The notes beneath the pieces were generated by a model. It did not search any database, was not told the DNA's origin, and was given only the letters and a program-made list of their open reading frames with translations. A stretch of DNA of 64,000 nt from Treponema sp. (lineage in GTDB: Bacteria; Spirochaetota; Spirochaetia; Treponematales; Treponemataceae): positions 1 to 64,000 of the forward strand of contig JAEEYO010000034.1 of assembly GCA_016288205.1 (NCBI GenBank). Direction: 5' to 3'. How positions within the stretch are numbered: position 1 is the stretch's first letter; each line of letters begins with the position of its first letter. The position numbers were made by a program, and so were the translations under genes. Of the stretch, positions 49,092-57,651 are shown in pieces.

Positions 49092-50087
49092 ATGAGAAGT
49101 AAAAAAACCGAAGATTTTGCCGCAACGACAGAATTAGCAAATAAAAAAAGCAAATGGAAACTTTTAGGAAAGCAGAAAGGCCTTTTATTAATGTCCGTTC
49201 CATTTGTTCTCTATATAATTGTATTCCGATACATTCCTCTCTTAGGCTGGACGATGGCCTTTCAGGACTATAAACCTTCCAGTGGCTTTTTTGATCAGAC
49301 ATGGGTAGGTTTAAAATGGTTCAAGGAACTTTTTAAATCAACTGACTATGTGAACGGTGGTACAACATGGAATGTAGAATTCCTTCGCTCATTACGCAAT
49401 ACCGTCGGAATGAGTTTCATCAGTACCATTCTTGGTTACATTACTGCAATTTTGATTGCGGTTTTCTTGAACGAGGTTCGTCACATTGGTATTAAGAGAT
49501 TCGTGCAGACAGTTTCTTACCTGCCGCACTTCCTTTCGTGGGTTATCGTTACAAGTTTGGTGGCGAATGTGCTCAGCGTTGAAGACGGTACTCTGAATAA
49601 TCTTCTGATGTCTCTTGGTCTTATAAAAGAGCCGGTACAGTGGCTCGCGACCCCGAAATACTTCTGGCATATAGTCGGTTGGTCCTACGTATGGAAGGAA
49701 GTCGGTTGGAACACCATCGTTTACCTTGGTGCTATGACGGCTATCGATCCATGTCTGTATGAGGCCGCTGAAATTGACGGATGCGGTCGTCTTGGAAAAA
49801 TCTGGCACATTACTCTGCCGGGAATCAAACCGACAATCATCATCATGATGATCATGAGTGCCGGTCACATCCTTGACTCCAACTTCGAGTTGCCGTTCTT
49901 CTTGAGAAACGGTATGAACATTGACGTTTCAAATACAATTGATTTGTATGTTCTTAAATATGGATTTAAGCTGTTCAACTTCTCCATAGCAACGGCTGCA
50001 GGTATCTTTAAGAACGCAGTTAATATTACTCTGCTTCTTATTGCAAATTCAATCGCCAAGAGAAGTGGTGAGGAGAGGTTGATATAA
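49092..50087 (+). CDS. CUT1-type ABC transporter permease (LplB-like)
   Basis: 331 residues. A charged N-terminus of about 30 residues precedes six hydrophobic helices, the first in LLLMSVPFVLYIIVFRYIPL. The EAA loop that contacts the ATPase reads YEAAEIDGCGRLGKIWHITL, close to the standard EAAxxDGA pattern. It forms half of the inner-membrane channel with the next gene product. The ATPase (MsmX-like) is not encoded here and is probably shared from elsewhere, as usual for this family. The stop overlaps the next start by one base. Confidence 0.93.
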   Translation: MRSKKTEDFAATTELANKKSKWKLLGKQKGLLLMSVPFVLYIIVFRYIPLLGWTMAFQDYKPSSGFFDQTWVGLKWFKELFKSTDYVNGGTTWNVEFLRSLRNTVGMSFISTILGYITAILIAVFLNEVRHIGIKRFVQTVSYLPHFLSWVIVTSLVANVLSVEDGTLNNLLMSLGLIKEPVQWLATPKYFWHIVGWSYVWKEVGWNTIVYLGAMTAIDPCLYEAAEIDGCGRLGKIWHITLPGIKPTIIIMMIMSAGHILDSNFELPFFLRNGMNIDVSNTIDLYVLKYGFKLFNFSIATAAGIFKNAVNITLLLIANSIAKRSGEERLI

Positions 50088-51019
50088 TGGCTACTATAAA
50101 AATTGGAAAAATGAGAAGAAGAGGCGTAGGTGATATCATTTTTGATTTGATAATCATGATTACGCTTGCATTGCTTGTTATTGTTACGGTTTATCCTTTC
50201 TGGAACACAATTGCGGTCTCCTTGAATGACGGTCTTGACTCCGTAAAGGGAGGAATAAAACTTTTGCCGAGAAAATTCACATGGCAGAACTATAAGGTTC
50301 TGTTTGTGGATGACAGGCTCGTGAAGGCTTTTACGATTTCAGTGTCGCGAACGGTTTTGCAGACTATATTGAGCGTTTTCTGTACTAGTATGCTTGCCTA
50401 TGCTCTGAGCCGCAAGGAATTCGTCATTCGAAAGCCTCTTACGGCAATTCTCGTAATCTCCATGTATGTTAACGCCGGTCTTATTCCGGGTTACATGCTT
50501 ATCAAGAAGCTCGGAATGCTCAACAGCTATGCTGTTTACATCGTTCCCTGCCTTGTGGATGTATTCAACTTCATCCTGATCCGAACCTACATCAATGGTC
50601 TTCCGGACAGCTTCGTTGAGTCTGCAAGAATCGACGGTGCCGGTGAGTTCACGATTTTCTTGAGAATCATCATGCCGCTGATTGTTCCTTCCATCGCTAT
50701 GGTTTCACTGTTCGTCGCGGTTGGAGCATGGAACAGCTGGTTCGACACCTACCTGTATTGTTCAGGAAAAGTCAACCTGCACTCATTGCAGTACAAACTC
50801 ATGGAATTCTTGCAGTCAAGCCAGAACCAAAGTTCGTCTGCCGCAGATGCCGGTGCCATGGCTCTTTCCGCCGCATCAGGAGCTTCCACCTCAATGGTAA
50901 CGCCTGTAAGTATCCGTGCGTCAATCACAATGATTGCGACCATTCCGATCCTTGTGGTCTATCCGTTCGTACAGAAGTACTTCGTCGTTGGTATGACCAT
51001 CGGTGGTGTAAAAGAGTAA
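50087..51019 (+). CDS. CUT1-type ABC transporter permease (YtcP/LplC-like)
   Basis: 310 residues with GGAGAGG before the ATG. It has six predicted transmembrane helices, beginning IIFDLIIMITLALLVIVTVY, with an EAA loop VESARIDGAGEFTIFLRIIM. It ends VVGMTIGGVKE, the typical C-terminus of this family. It is the second half of the channel. A Ser/Ala-rich loop (SSSAADAGAMALSAASGAS) around residues 245-265 is longer than usual. Confidence 0.93.
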   Translation: MATIKIGKMRRRGVGDIIFDLIIMITLALLVIVTVYPFWNTIAVSLNDGLDSVKGGIKLLPRKFTWQNYKVLFVDDRLVKAFTISVSRTVLQTILSVFCTSMLAYALSRKEFVIRKPLTAILVISMYVNAGLIPGYMLIKKLGMLNSYAVYIVPCLVDVFNFILIRTYINGLPDSFVESARIDGAGEFTIFLRIIMPLIVPSIAMVSLFVAVGAWNSWFDTYLYCSGKVNLHSLQYKLMEFLQSSQNQSSSAADAGAMALSAASGASTSMVTPVSIRASITMIATIPILVVYPFVQKYFVVGMTIGGVKE

Positions 51020-51047
51020 TCAAGGCATTATTCGTTTAATACATAAC

Positions 51048-51084
51048 GGGCTAGGGCAGGTTCTGCTGTCTTAGCCCTTTTTTT
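51048..51084 (+). terminator. Terminator after the permease genes
   Basis: GGGCTAGGGCAG pairs along its full length with CTGTCTTAGCCC (two G-T pairs), followed by seven T. The esterase gene begins 12 bases later, so it may be read only at reduced level. Confidence 0.85.
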
Positions 51085-51095
51085 AGGGAGGAAAA

Positions 51096-52568
51096 ATGTT
51101 AAGAGAAGTAAAAGTTGAGGAGGGCATGGTTCGTGGACTTCCCGCCGCCGATCCACGCATCACGGCATTCAAGGGAGTTCCTTTCGCAAAGCCTCCTGTC
51201 GGTAAGCTGAGGTTCGCTCCTCCGCAGAAAGCCGACAAATGGGAAGGTGTGAGGGACTGTTTCGCTTTCGGACCTGTGTGCCCGCAGCCTGGTGCATTGG
51301 TGAGCCCGCCGGATGATGACCTTTATGGAAAGGAATGGTGCGTTGACACCGAGCTTCCGATGGATGATGACTGCCTTTACCTGAATGTGTGGACTCCCGC
51401 GCGAAAAAGCGATGAAAAGCTTCCGGTTTATTTTTGGATTTTCGGAGGCGGATGGCAGGTTGGAAATTCCTCCGAGATGGAGTTTGACGGTGAGAGGATT
51501 GCACGTCGCGGAATCGTTGTCGTCACAATCAACTACCGCGTCAATCTTTTTGGATTCACATGCCACAAGGACATTACGAAAGACTACCCTGAGAACCCCG
51601 CGAACTTTGGATTACAGGATCAGCAGGCGGCATTGAAATGGGTGAGCCGTAACATCGCTGCTTTCGGAGGAGACCCGGACAACATTACGATCGGTGGTCA
51701 GTCAGCCGGAGCCGGAAGCGTAATCTTCCACATTGAAAATCCTGAGAGCAGAAAATACTTCAAGCGTGCCGTGGTGGAGAGCGGACTTTTCATCAATCCG
51801 TTCAGACAGGTTTTCCCGAAGCACAGCATTGAGGACGCAGAGAAAATCGGCGAGGAATTCTTCAAGTTCTGCGGCGTGAAATCTCTTGATGAAGCCCGTG
51901 CTCTTCCGGTTGCGACCCTGCAGCAGAAATGGAGCGACTGGGGCGGATTCTTTAAGTCTGCGGAAACCTGGGGACCCATTTACGACGGAAATTTCATGCG
52001 CGGTGACATAATCGACTGCATTGAAAAAGACGGACTTGAGCCTCCGCCACTTTTGATCGGATTCACCAAGGATGAATTCTTTGACGCTCCAGTTCAGGGA
52101 AGCAAGGAAGGTGCGATCAGTACCGTGGAGCTTGGACTCCGCAAACTCATTAAAGCCGAGGAAGCAAAGGGACTCAAGGCGAAGAACTATGTGTACAAAT
52201 TCGATGTTCCCATTCCCGGCTGGGACAATCCGGGGGACTTCCATTCCGTGGACCTGTGGTTCTTCTTCGAGACTCTCGCAAAATGCTGGAGACCCTTCAA
52301 CGGAATGCACTATGACATGGCGCGTCACATCTGCGACTATCTGTGCAATTTCGTAAAGACGGGAAATCCGAATTGCAGCGGAGAGACCAAGGGAGGAGTG
52401 CGCTACGATCCGGTCAAGGAAGAGTATAAAAAACGGGAAGAGGTGGAAAAGGAAAAGCTGCCTGAGTGGAAACCGTTCTCATCCGAGGATCCTGAGTGCA
52501 TGTTCTTTACAAGCGAGTGTGCCCTGAAAAAATTCCCTCCTGCGGAAGACATAGCAAAGTATATTTAG
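51096..52568 (+). CDS. Type-B carboxylesterase
   Basis: 490 residues with GGGAGGA before the ATG. The carboxylesterase type B fold is clear: GVPFAKPPVGKLRF at the start, DDDCLYLNVWTPA, the oxyanion segment FGGGW, GLQDQQAALKWVSRNIAAFG, the nucleophile elbow IGGQSAGAGS (Ser203), and the catalytic histidine in GDFHSVDLWFFF. No signal peptide, so it is cytoplasmic. With GH43 and the sugar transporter it probably removes acetyl or feruloyl groups from imported hemicellulose fragments. The substrate is inferred from context. Confidence 0.9.
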   Translation: MLREVKVEEGMVRGLPAADPRITAFKGVPFAKPPVGKLRFAPPQKADKWEGVRDCFAFGPVCPQPGALVSPPDDDLYGKEWCVDTELPMDDDCLYLNVWTPARKSDEKLPVYFWIFGGGWQVGNSSEMEFDGERIARRGIVVVTINYRVNLFGFTCHKDITKDYPENPANFGLQDQQAALKWVSRNIAAFGGDPDNITIGGQSAGAGSVIFHIENPESRKYFKRAVVESGLFINPFRQVFPKHSIEDAEKIGEEFFKFCGVKSLDEARALPVATLQQKWSDWGGFFKSAETWGPIYDGNFMRGDIIDCIEKDGLEPPPLLIGFTKDEFFDAPVQGSKEGAISTVELGLRKLIKAEEAKGLKAKNYVYKFDVPIPGWDNPGDFHSVDLWFFFETLAKCWRPFNGMHYDMARHICDYLCNFVKTGNPNCSGETKGGVRYDPVKEEYKKREEVEKEKLPEWKPFSSEDPECMFFTSECALKKFPPAEDIAKYI

Positions 52569-52637
52569 CTTTGAAACTTCAAGGAGATATTTTAACTGAG
52601 CCTGTCCGGGAACTTCGGTTTCAGGGCAGGTCTGTTC

Positions 52638-53456
52638 CTAATGCTTCCATGGGAAAAGGAAAGTCCTCAGCGTTCTGTTGCCGACAAGCACCTTGTCCTT
52701 CGCAATGAGGTCCTCCCATGGAACTTCCTTCCTTTGAGCTTTCGTGAGTCCCGGATTCACCTCAAGCCAGTCATATTTGTAGAGCCTGAGCCTGAGAGCG
52801 TTTGTCAGAGTGATGGACATCGTTGCGGGACCGTTTAGTATTCCGAGACTTAAAAAAGCGATAAAAATATTTCCAAGATTTACGAGAGCGACACCGAGCG
52901 AAAAAATCGGATTGTCAAAAAAGATGATGAAAGATTTTTTCAGGCACTTCCTGAAATTGTTGTGCATGAGGCTCCTGATTGGAAGAATCCACTGAATAGC
53001 CAGAGTCGCGACCACCACGACCCAAAACACGCAGGACATCATCAGAAGACCCATGAGACTTCCCTCACTTCCGTCCACCGGATGCCATATCTTGAAATAA
53101 TACGGAATGCTTATGAGCACGGCAAGAATCAGAACCGCGACACAAAATCCCAGCAGGATTCCGTCCTTGATGCAGTGAACAATCTGTGAAAGAAATAGCT
53201 TGTACTTCGGGCTTTCGTAACGTGCAATCTTCGCGGCGTTCTCACCCTCGGCAAGATAGAGGATGCCCCAGATCATACAGCAGATTGTTATGGAAATCAT
53301 TATGCCCATGTTGCCCATAGACTCAAGTCCGGACATGCGGGCGCAGAAAAAATATCCAAGGATGAAAAGAAGCATCATCGGGATGTTGATTAAAATCGTG
53401 TGCAGCATGTTGTCCCACACGTCATATAAATTCTTCTTTAGAAAAAACGCAAACAT
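52638..53456 (-). CDS. Multi-pass membrane protein of unknown function
   Basis: 272 residues from ATG 53456. The frame can be extended to 53732, but that part crosses the heptamer repeats and the divergent gene. Five to six hydrophobic helices are visible (LHTILINIPMMLLFILGYFF, MISITICCMIWGILYL and others) and the C-terminus is charged. The layout recalls the DUF624/YesL proteins found beside CUT1 transporters, but I cannot confirm it. The minus-strand promoter is TTGACC (53486-53491), 17 bases, TATATT (53463-53468), with the -10 ending six bases before the ATG, so the mRNA is predicted to be leaderless. Confidence 0.7.
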   Translation of the reverse strand: MFAFFLKKNLYDVWDNMLHTILINIPMMLLFILGYFFCARMSGLESMGNMGIMISITICCMIWGILYLAEGENAAKIARYESPKYKLFLSQIVHCIKDGILLGFCVAVLILAVLISIPYYFKIWHPVDGSEGSLMGLLMMSCVFWVVVVATLAIQWILPIRSLMHNNFRKCLKKSFIIFFDNPIFSLGVALVNLGNIFIAFLSLGILNGPATMSITLTNALRLRLYKYDWLEVNPGLTKAQRKEVPWEDLIAKDKVLVGNRTLRTFLFPWKH

Positions 53457-53462
53457 GGATAA

Positions 53463-53591
53463 AATATATCTTTTTTTTTGCTTTCGGTCAAGGATTGTTA
53501 AAAGTTGAAAGATGAAAGTTGAAAACGGAAAGCTGTGTGTGGGGAGGACTTGCGTTATGTGCTTGTTTTCAATTAGCTGATTTTGTATAAT
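53463..53591. promoter_or_regulatory. Divergent leaderless promoters around heptamer repeats
   Basis: Minus strand: TTGACC (53486-53491), 17 bases, TATATT (53463-53468), six bases before ATG 53456. Plus strand: TTGTTT (53563-53568), 17 bases, TATAAT (53586-53591), six bases before ATG 53598. Neither gene has a ribosome site. Five heptamers lie between the two promoters. Confidence 0.75.
53497..53531 (+). repeat. Heptamer tandem repeats (5 units)
   Basis: Five units: GTTAAAA, GTTGAAA, GATGAAA, GTTGAAA, ACGGAAA. They match the units at 4617-4665 and 28217-28279 in length and composition. Confidence 0.7.
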
Positions 53592-53597
53592 AAAAGT

Positions 53598-55916
53598 ATG
53601 AGTGTAGAAAATTACCGGTGGCTTTTGACGTTGCTTCCTGATTTTAAAGAAAAGAAATTGATTGATTCTCAGGCTGAGGAAAATCTCCGTTCTTATTGCG
53701 GCAAGATGATTGAAGAACTCACGGCGGCGCAAAATGTTCCCCAGAAAAAAGAAAGCGTGCGGGCGAAACCGAAGCGAAACATAAACTGGGTTCCTGTAAT
53801 CCTGATGACGGTCTCCTGTGTCCTTGTCGCAGGCGGTCTCATTTCACTGATCGCGTACAACTGGGCTTTCATCAGCAGAACCGTGAAAATAATCGCGGCT
53901 CTTTTGATTATGCTCGGCACACAGGCTGCTGTTTTGGTCTGTACGCTCAACGGCAAAATGAAAAAATCTCCGGTGCGCGAAGGTCTCGGTCTCGGCTGGG
54001 CCATAATGTTCGGTGCTGTGATTGCCTTTGTGTCCCAGATTCTGCGTCTCCCTTCCAATGTAAGCGCGTTCGTTTTTGTGTGGGCGCTCTCTTCCGTTTT
54101 AGTTTTATATACAACTAAATCCGACGTGGTGTTTTTCTTCACCATGATTCTCGGAGCCGCATTCATTTGTGCGACAAAATATTATGAGGACAGCTCATCC
54201 CTCATTTATCTTCTGTTCGCAGCCCTTGTTCCCTACGCATTCATCCGGAAAAACAATGTGCTCAGATGGTCCTTGGTTGTATATGCCGTCGCAATGCTCG
54301 GATTCTGCATGGACAAATCCGTTCCCGGGCTTTGGATTGTCGCATACACATCTCTGTTCGCCATTTTCGCCATGTCCAGAAACAAAGAGATGAGCATCAT
54401 CTTTTCCTCCGCTCTTGGATTAATGCTGATTCTTCTATGCATGGATTATTTTTGGACGGGCATCGGATGGCACTTCCTGCGCACAAGTCCCTCGCATCAT
54501 CTGGACGGATCCATACTTGACGTGGTTCTTTCCGCCGGATTGTTTATTTCCTGCATCGCACTTGCTCTGTTCAAAACCTTCGTCAAAAAAGAAAGAAGCA
54601 TCCGAAATCTTGTCGCGGCAGTTCCGTTTGTGATTACCGCACTTTATTTTGTCTACTCAATCTTGCCGGAAAAAATCAACGGATATTCGGTGGCTCCCTG
54701 CGTTTTGATTCTGATGGGTTTCATCGTTACGGCGGTTCTTGCCCTCGCTTTCAGGACGCAAGTTTATCTGGTCGCCCTTTTTTCAATTCCGTTTCAGTTC
54801 ATCCTTGCTCCGCTTTTTAATCCGCTCGCATTTTGTTTTTGCTATCTGGTTTTCATACTTGCGGTCATTTCCCTTCGCACAAGGCATTTTAAAATCAAAG
54901 TGGCACCCGTGGTGTTCCGTCTTTTGCGGATTGCGCTTCTCATCCTTTTTCTCGTCCTCACAATATGCAGCATCCCTTCCGGTCTGGATGAGATTCCCAA
55001 TCTGAAGCAGAATGAATATCCGTGTATGGTGCTTTATTCGCTTGTTTCAGTTTCCTCCTTGCTCGCGCTGATTCTTTCCCTCGGCGAGGACGGTCTTGTG
55101 GAATTCATTGATCTGATTTTTTTCCCGCTCTGTGGATTTGTGCTTTCGATTCTTTTGAGCCACGTGGCAAAAGACAGTTTAATTGCTCCGGTACAGTGTG
55201 CCTTGATTGCCTTGTCGATTCTTGGCTTGTATTCCCTCCAGGTTCGGAAAGACGGAACTATGTCGACCTATGTTTTTTGCCTTGTGATTTTGCTCTTCCC
55301 GATTGAAAGTCAGGTTACGGACGCTATCTTCCTTGTAATCTCCATGGCCGCATGGTGCTTGTGTCTTCGTTCTCTCTATGGCGGAAAAGCGATGGGAGTG
55401 CTCGCTGCAATCGTTGGTGCAATATCACTTTTGCTTACGGCATACATGCTGGACATTCGCTGGTTGTTCCGTCATCTTTCGTTGATGAATGTCGTTTCCT
55501 TTTTCTCCGTCCTTGTTCTTTTTATCCTTTCCGGGATTCTTTCGCTCGTGGAGATTGTGCGGACAAAAAAATGGATTAACCCGGTTCTTTTCGTCCATCC
55601 GCTTTTAATTGCCGTGACTTTCTGCATCAAGCCTCTTACCTTGTACGGCCCACAGAATGTGCTTTCCTCCGTATGCTTTGTGCTTTTGGTTCTTTTCTGC
55701 ATTTACTATCTGATAAGGGCGTCCGTCATCTCATCCCTTGCCATGGCGAACTGCGCGACAGTTTTTCTTGGAATCGTCGTCATGGTGAAATTTTTTGTGG
55801 AGGACTACAGCCTGATTGCGAAGGGGCTTGTGTTCATCGCTCTGGGCGTGGGAGTTTTCCTGATCAACATTTTCCTTTCAAGGAGGGGCAAAAATGCAAA
55901 AAAAGATTCTGAATAA
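53598..55916 (+). CDS. DUF2157-type multi-pass membrane protein
   Basis: 772 residues from ATG 53598. The N-terminal cytoplasmic part carries LLTLLPDFKEKKLIDSQ, then the DUF2157 signature VAGGLISLIAYNWAFIS. About twenty hydrophobic helices fill the rest, as in the fused DUF2157/DUF4401 proteins. The next gene overlaps by 23 bases and encodes the GDYXXLXY partner usually found with this family. The function of the pair is unknown; a membrane complex is likely. The promoter is leaderless. Confidence 0.85.
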   Translation: MSVENYRWLLTLLPDFKEKKLIDSQAEENLRSYCGKMIEELTAAQNVPQKKESVRAKPKRNINWVPVILMTVSCVLVAGGLISLIAYNWAFISRTVKIIAALLIMLGTQAAVLVCTLNGKMKKSPVREGLGLGWAIMFGAVIAFVSQILRLPSNVSAFVFVWALSSVLVLYTTKSDVVFFFTMILGAAFICATKYYEDSSSLIYLLFAALVPYAFIRKNNVLRWSLVVYAVAMLGFCMDKSVPGLWIVAYTSLFAIFAMSRNKEMSIIFSSALGLMLILLCMDYFWTGIGWHFLRTSPSHHLDGSILDVVLSAGLFISCIALALFKTFVKKERSIRNLVAAVPFVITALYFVYSILPEKINGYSVAPCVLILMGFIVTAVLALAFRTQVYLVALFSIPFQFILAPLFNPLAFCFCYLVFILAVISLRTRHFKIKVAPVVFRLLRIALLILFLVLTICSIPSGLDEIPNLKQNEYPCMVLYSLVSVSSLLALILSLGEDGLVEFIDLIFFPLCGFVLSILLSHVAKDSLIAPVQCALIALSILGLYSLQVRKDGTMSTYVFCLVILLFPIESQVTDAIFLVISMAAWCLCLRSLYGGKAMGVLAAIVGAISLLLTAYMLDIRWLFRHLSLMNVVSFFSVLVLFILSGILSLVEIVRTKKWINPVLFVHPLLIAVTFCIKPLTLYGPQNVLSSVCFVLLVLFCIYYLIRASVISSLAMANCATVFLGIVVMVKFFVEDYSLIAKGLVFIALGVGVFLINIFLSRRGKNAKKDSE

Positions 55917-56493
55917 GATAGCGGTATTTTTCACCGTCACCGTGGTTTTCCAGATTGGAGTCATCGTTTTTGTTCTGCTGCGTACAGGCTCAATCAGAAA
56001 GGATGCGGAAAAGTCGGGCAGGGTGGCATCGTTCAAATGCGAGATGAGGGATCCGTACAATCCCTTTAAGGGGCGTTATGTCCAGCTGAGTCTGAGCGAG
56101 TCCACAAAGGATTTTTCCGAGCTCGACGTGGAGAGCCTTGTGGTGAAAGATTTAAGAAAAAAGACCCCGGTGGTTTTTTGCCTCTTGAAAAAGGACGCTT
56201 ACGGAGATTTCCGCGTTACCGGACTGAGACTTACAGAGCCGGATGACTCAAAACTTTTTGTGCGCGCAAGGATGTACGGCTATGGTAACACCGTGAACCT
56301 CGCTTTTCCCTTTGATGAGTATTACATGCAGGAAAACTACGCCCGCAAAGTCGATTCCCTGGGATCCGAATTTTACAAGCAGAACCCGCATATTGAGGTG
56401 TACATCGACAAGCACGGCAACTGCATCCAAAAGGCACTTACGGTAAACGGGGACGTCCGCCTGGAGGATTATATTGAGAAGCTGGGGACTTGA
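55894..56493 (+). CDS. GDYXXLXY-domain protein
   Basis: 199 residues. One N-terminal transmembrane helix (IAVFFTVTVVFQIGVIVFVL) precedes a soluble part outside the membrane. The family signature appears as FKGRYVQLSL (usually GDY-x-x-L-x-Y) at about residues 56-65, after RDPYNPFKG, and RARMYGYGNTVNLAF follows in the middle. It overlaps the DUF2157 gene by 23 bases, the standard genetic pairing. No catalytic residues are known for the family. Confidence 0.85.
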   Translation: MQKKILNKIAVFFTVTVVFQIGVIVFVLLRTGSIRKDAEKSGRVASFKCEMRDPYNPFKGRYVQLSLSESTKDFSELDVESLVVKDLRKKTPVVFCLLKKDAYGDFRVTGLRLTEPDDSKLFVRARMYGYGNTVNLAFPFDEYYMQENYARKVDSLGSEFYKQNPHIEVYIDKHGNCIQKALTVNGDVRLEDYIEKLGT

Positions 56494-56518
56494 AATCATC
56501 CCCTTGGTTTGATAGAAT
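56490..56518 (+). promoter_or_regulatory. Leaderless promoter of the TPR lipoprotein gene
   Basis: TTGAAA (56490-56495), 17 bases, TAGAAT (56513-56518). The promoter starts inside the stop codon of the previous gene, and ATG 56526 follows the -10 by seven bases with no ribosome site. Confidence 0.75.
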
Positions 56519-56525
56519 AGGCATC

Positions 56526-57596
56526 ATGCGGTCAATATCTTTCAGAAAAGTTTTTTTTCTTCTATTAATATGTGTTTCATTCGGTACAATCTCTTGCGGG
56601 GGATCTGAGGGTCCCGTGCTTCCAAAGGCTCACTCAAAGTCCTTTCAGGAATTCAAGGAACAGCACCTTAAGCTTCTGGAGCAGGAGGACATCAGCGACG
56701 GAACACGCTACGGAATTCTGAACTCATTCGCGAGCAATCTTCTTGCGGTTAAGGACTATGCCTCGGCGGTAGTCTTTTTGACCGAGTGGGTGGAAAAGCA
56801 TCCCGACGACACTTTCAACGCTTACTGGCTCCTGATGACCGCATATTCTTTTTTGGAGATGGACTCCGAGCCGCTCGCACAGTATTATTTCGAGAGAATC
56901 TTGCGCAACTACAACGACCTTGTGGTGAAGGGAAAGTCCGTGCATTTCATCTGCCTGAAGCATTTGATTCAAATCAGTACGGACCCGGCGAACAGAATCA
57001 GCTATTTCAATCAGCTCATCACACGCTTTCCGAATGAGGTCAGCACGACGGAGCTTTACTACCGCATGGCGCTTGAGTACGAGCAGCAGGGAGACTGGAC
57101 CCAGGCATTGAAGTCATTCCAGACCTTCCTTGAGCAGGATGACGCGCCTACTATACAGATTGCTGGTATTCCAAATGCCTATCAGAACGCGAAGCAGCTC
57201 ATCGATTTCAACAACTCATCCAAGGACTGGACATTCGAGACTTTGAACGGACTTGTACGCTCGGTTAAATCCGCGCTCAATTCGGGTGACGCTGAGAGGC
57301 TTGAGAACTTGAAGTCCAAGGTTAATTTCTTCGCCATGTCATGGAGGCAGGATGAGAATGCCGAGAACGCACAGAGTGAATTCTCCCTCGCTTCCTATAT
57401 GTTCGAGAAATCCATCCATTTTGCTCCCAAGCTTGACGAGTCTTCCACTCCGACCGAGGCTTACCTGCGCACATGGGGGTGGTCCAGCTATATGAATGTG
57501 TGGTATTTCTATTTCAGGAAGGTCAATTTCCCAGCGGATCCCGACATCCACGGAAGATGGGAATGGGCAGGAATCTACTACGGCGATAAAATGTAG
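56526..57596 (+). CDS. TPR-like lipoprotein
   Basis: 356 residues. The signal peptide ends GTISCGG (Cys24, relaxed spirochaetal lipobox). The mature part is helical with TPR-like repeats: YASAVVFLTEWVEKHPDD, AQYYFERILRNYNDLV and YYRMALEYEQQGDWTQALKS, the last a good TPR match. The C-terminal region (YLRTWGWSSYMNVWYFYFRK) is aromatic. It precedes a lytic transglycosylase and an OmpA protein, so it may help to assemble or monitor the cell envelope. Confidence 0.82.
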   Translation: MRSISFRKVFFLLLICVSFGTISCGGSEGPVLPKAHSKSFQEFKEQHLKLLEQEDISDGTRYGILNSFASNLLAVKDYASAVVFLTEWVEKHPDDTFNAYWLLMTAYSFLEMDSEPLAQYYFERILRNYNDLVVKGKSVHFICLKHLIQISTDPANRISYFNQLITRFPNEVSTTELYYRMALEYEQQGDWTQALKSFQTFLEQDDAPTIQIAGIPNAYQNAKQLIDFNNSSKDWTFETLNGLVRSVKSALNSGDAERLENLKSKVNFFAMSWRQDENAENAQSEFSLASYMFEKSIHFAPKLDESSTPTEAYLRTWGWSSYMNVWYFYFRKVNFPADPDIHGRWEWAGIYYGDKM

Positions 57597-57651
57597 GAAG
57601 CCCCCACTTTTTGCTTGAACGGCTTCAAAAAAGTTCCGATATTATGGAAGA

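Noticed and set aside
53457-53732. N-terminal extension of the 272-residue membrane protein.
   Set aside because: It runs through the heptamers, its own promoter and the start of the divergent gene.
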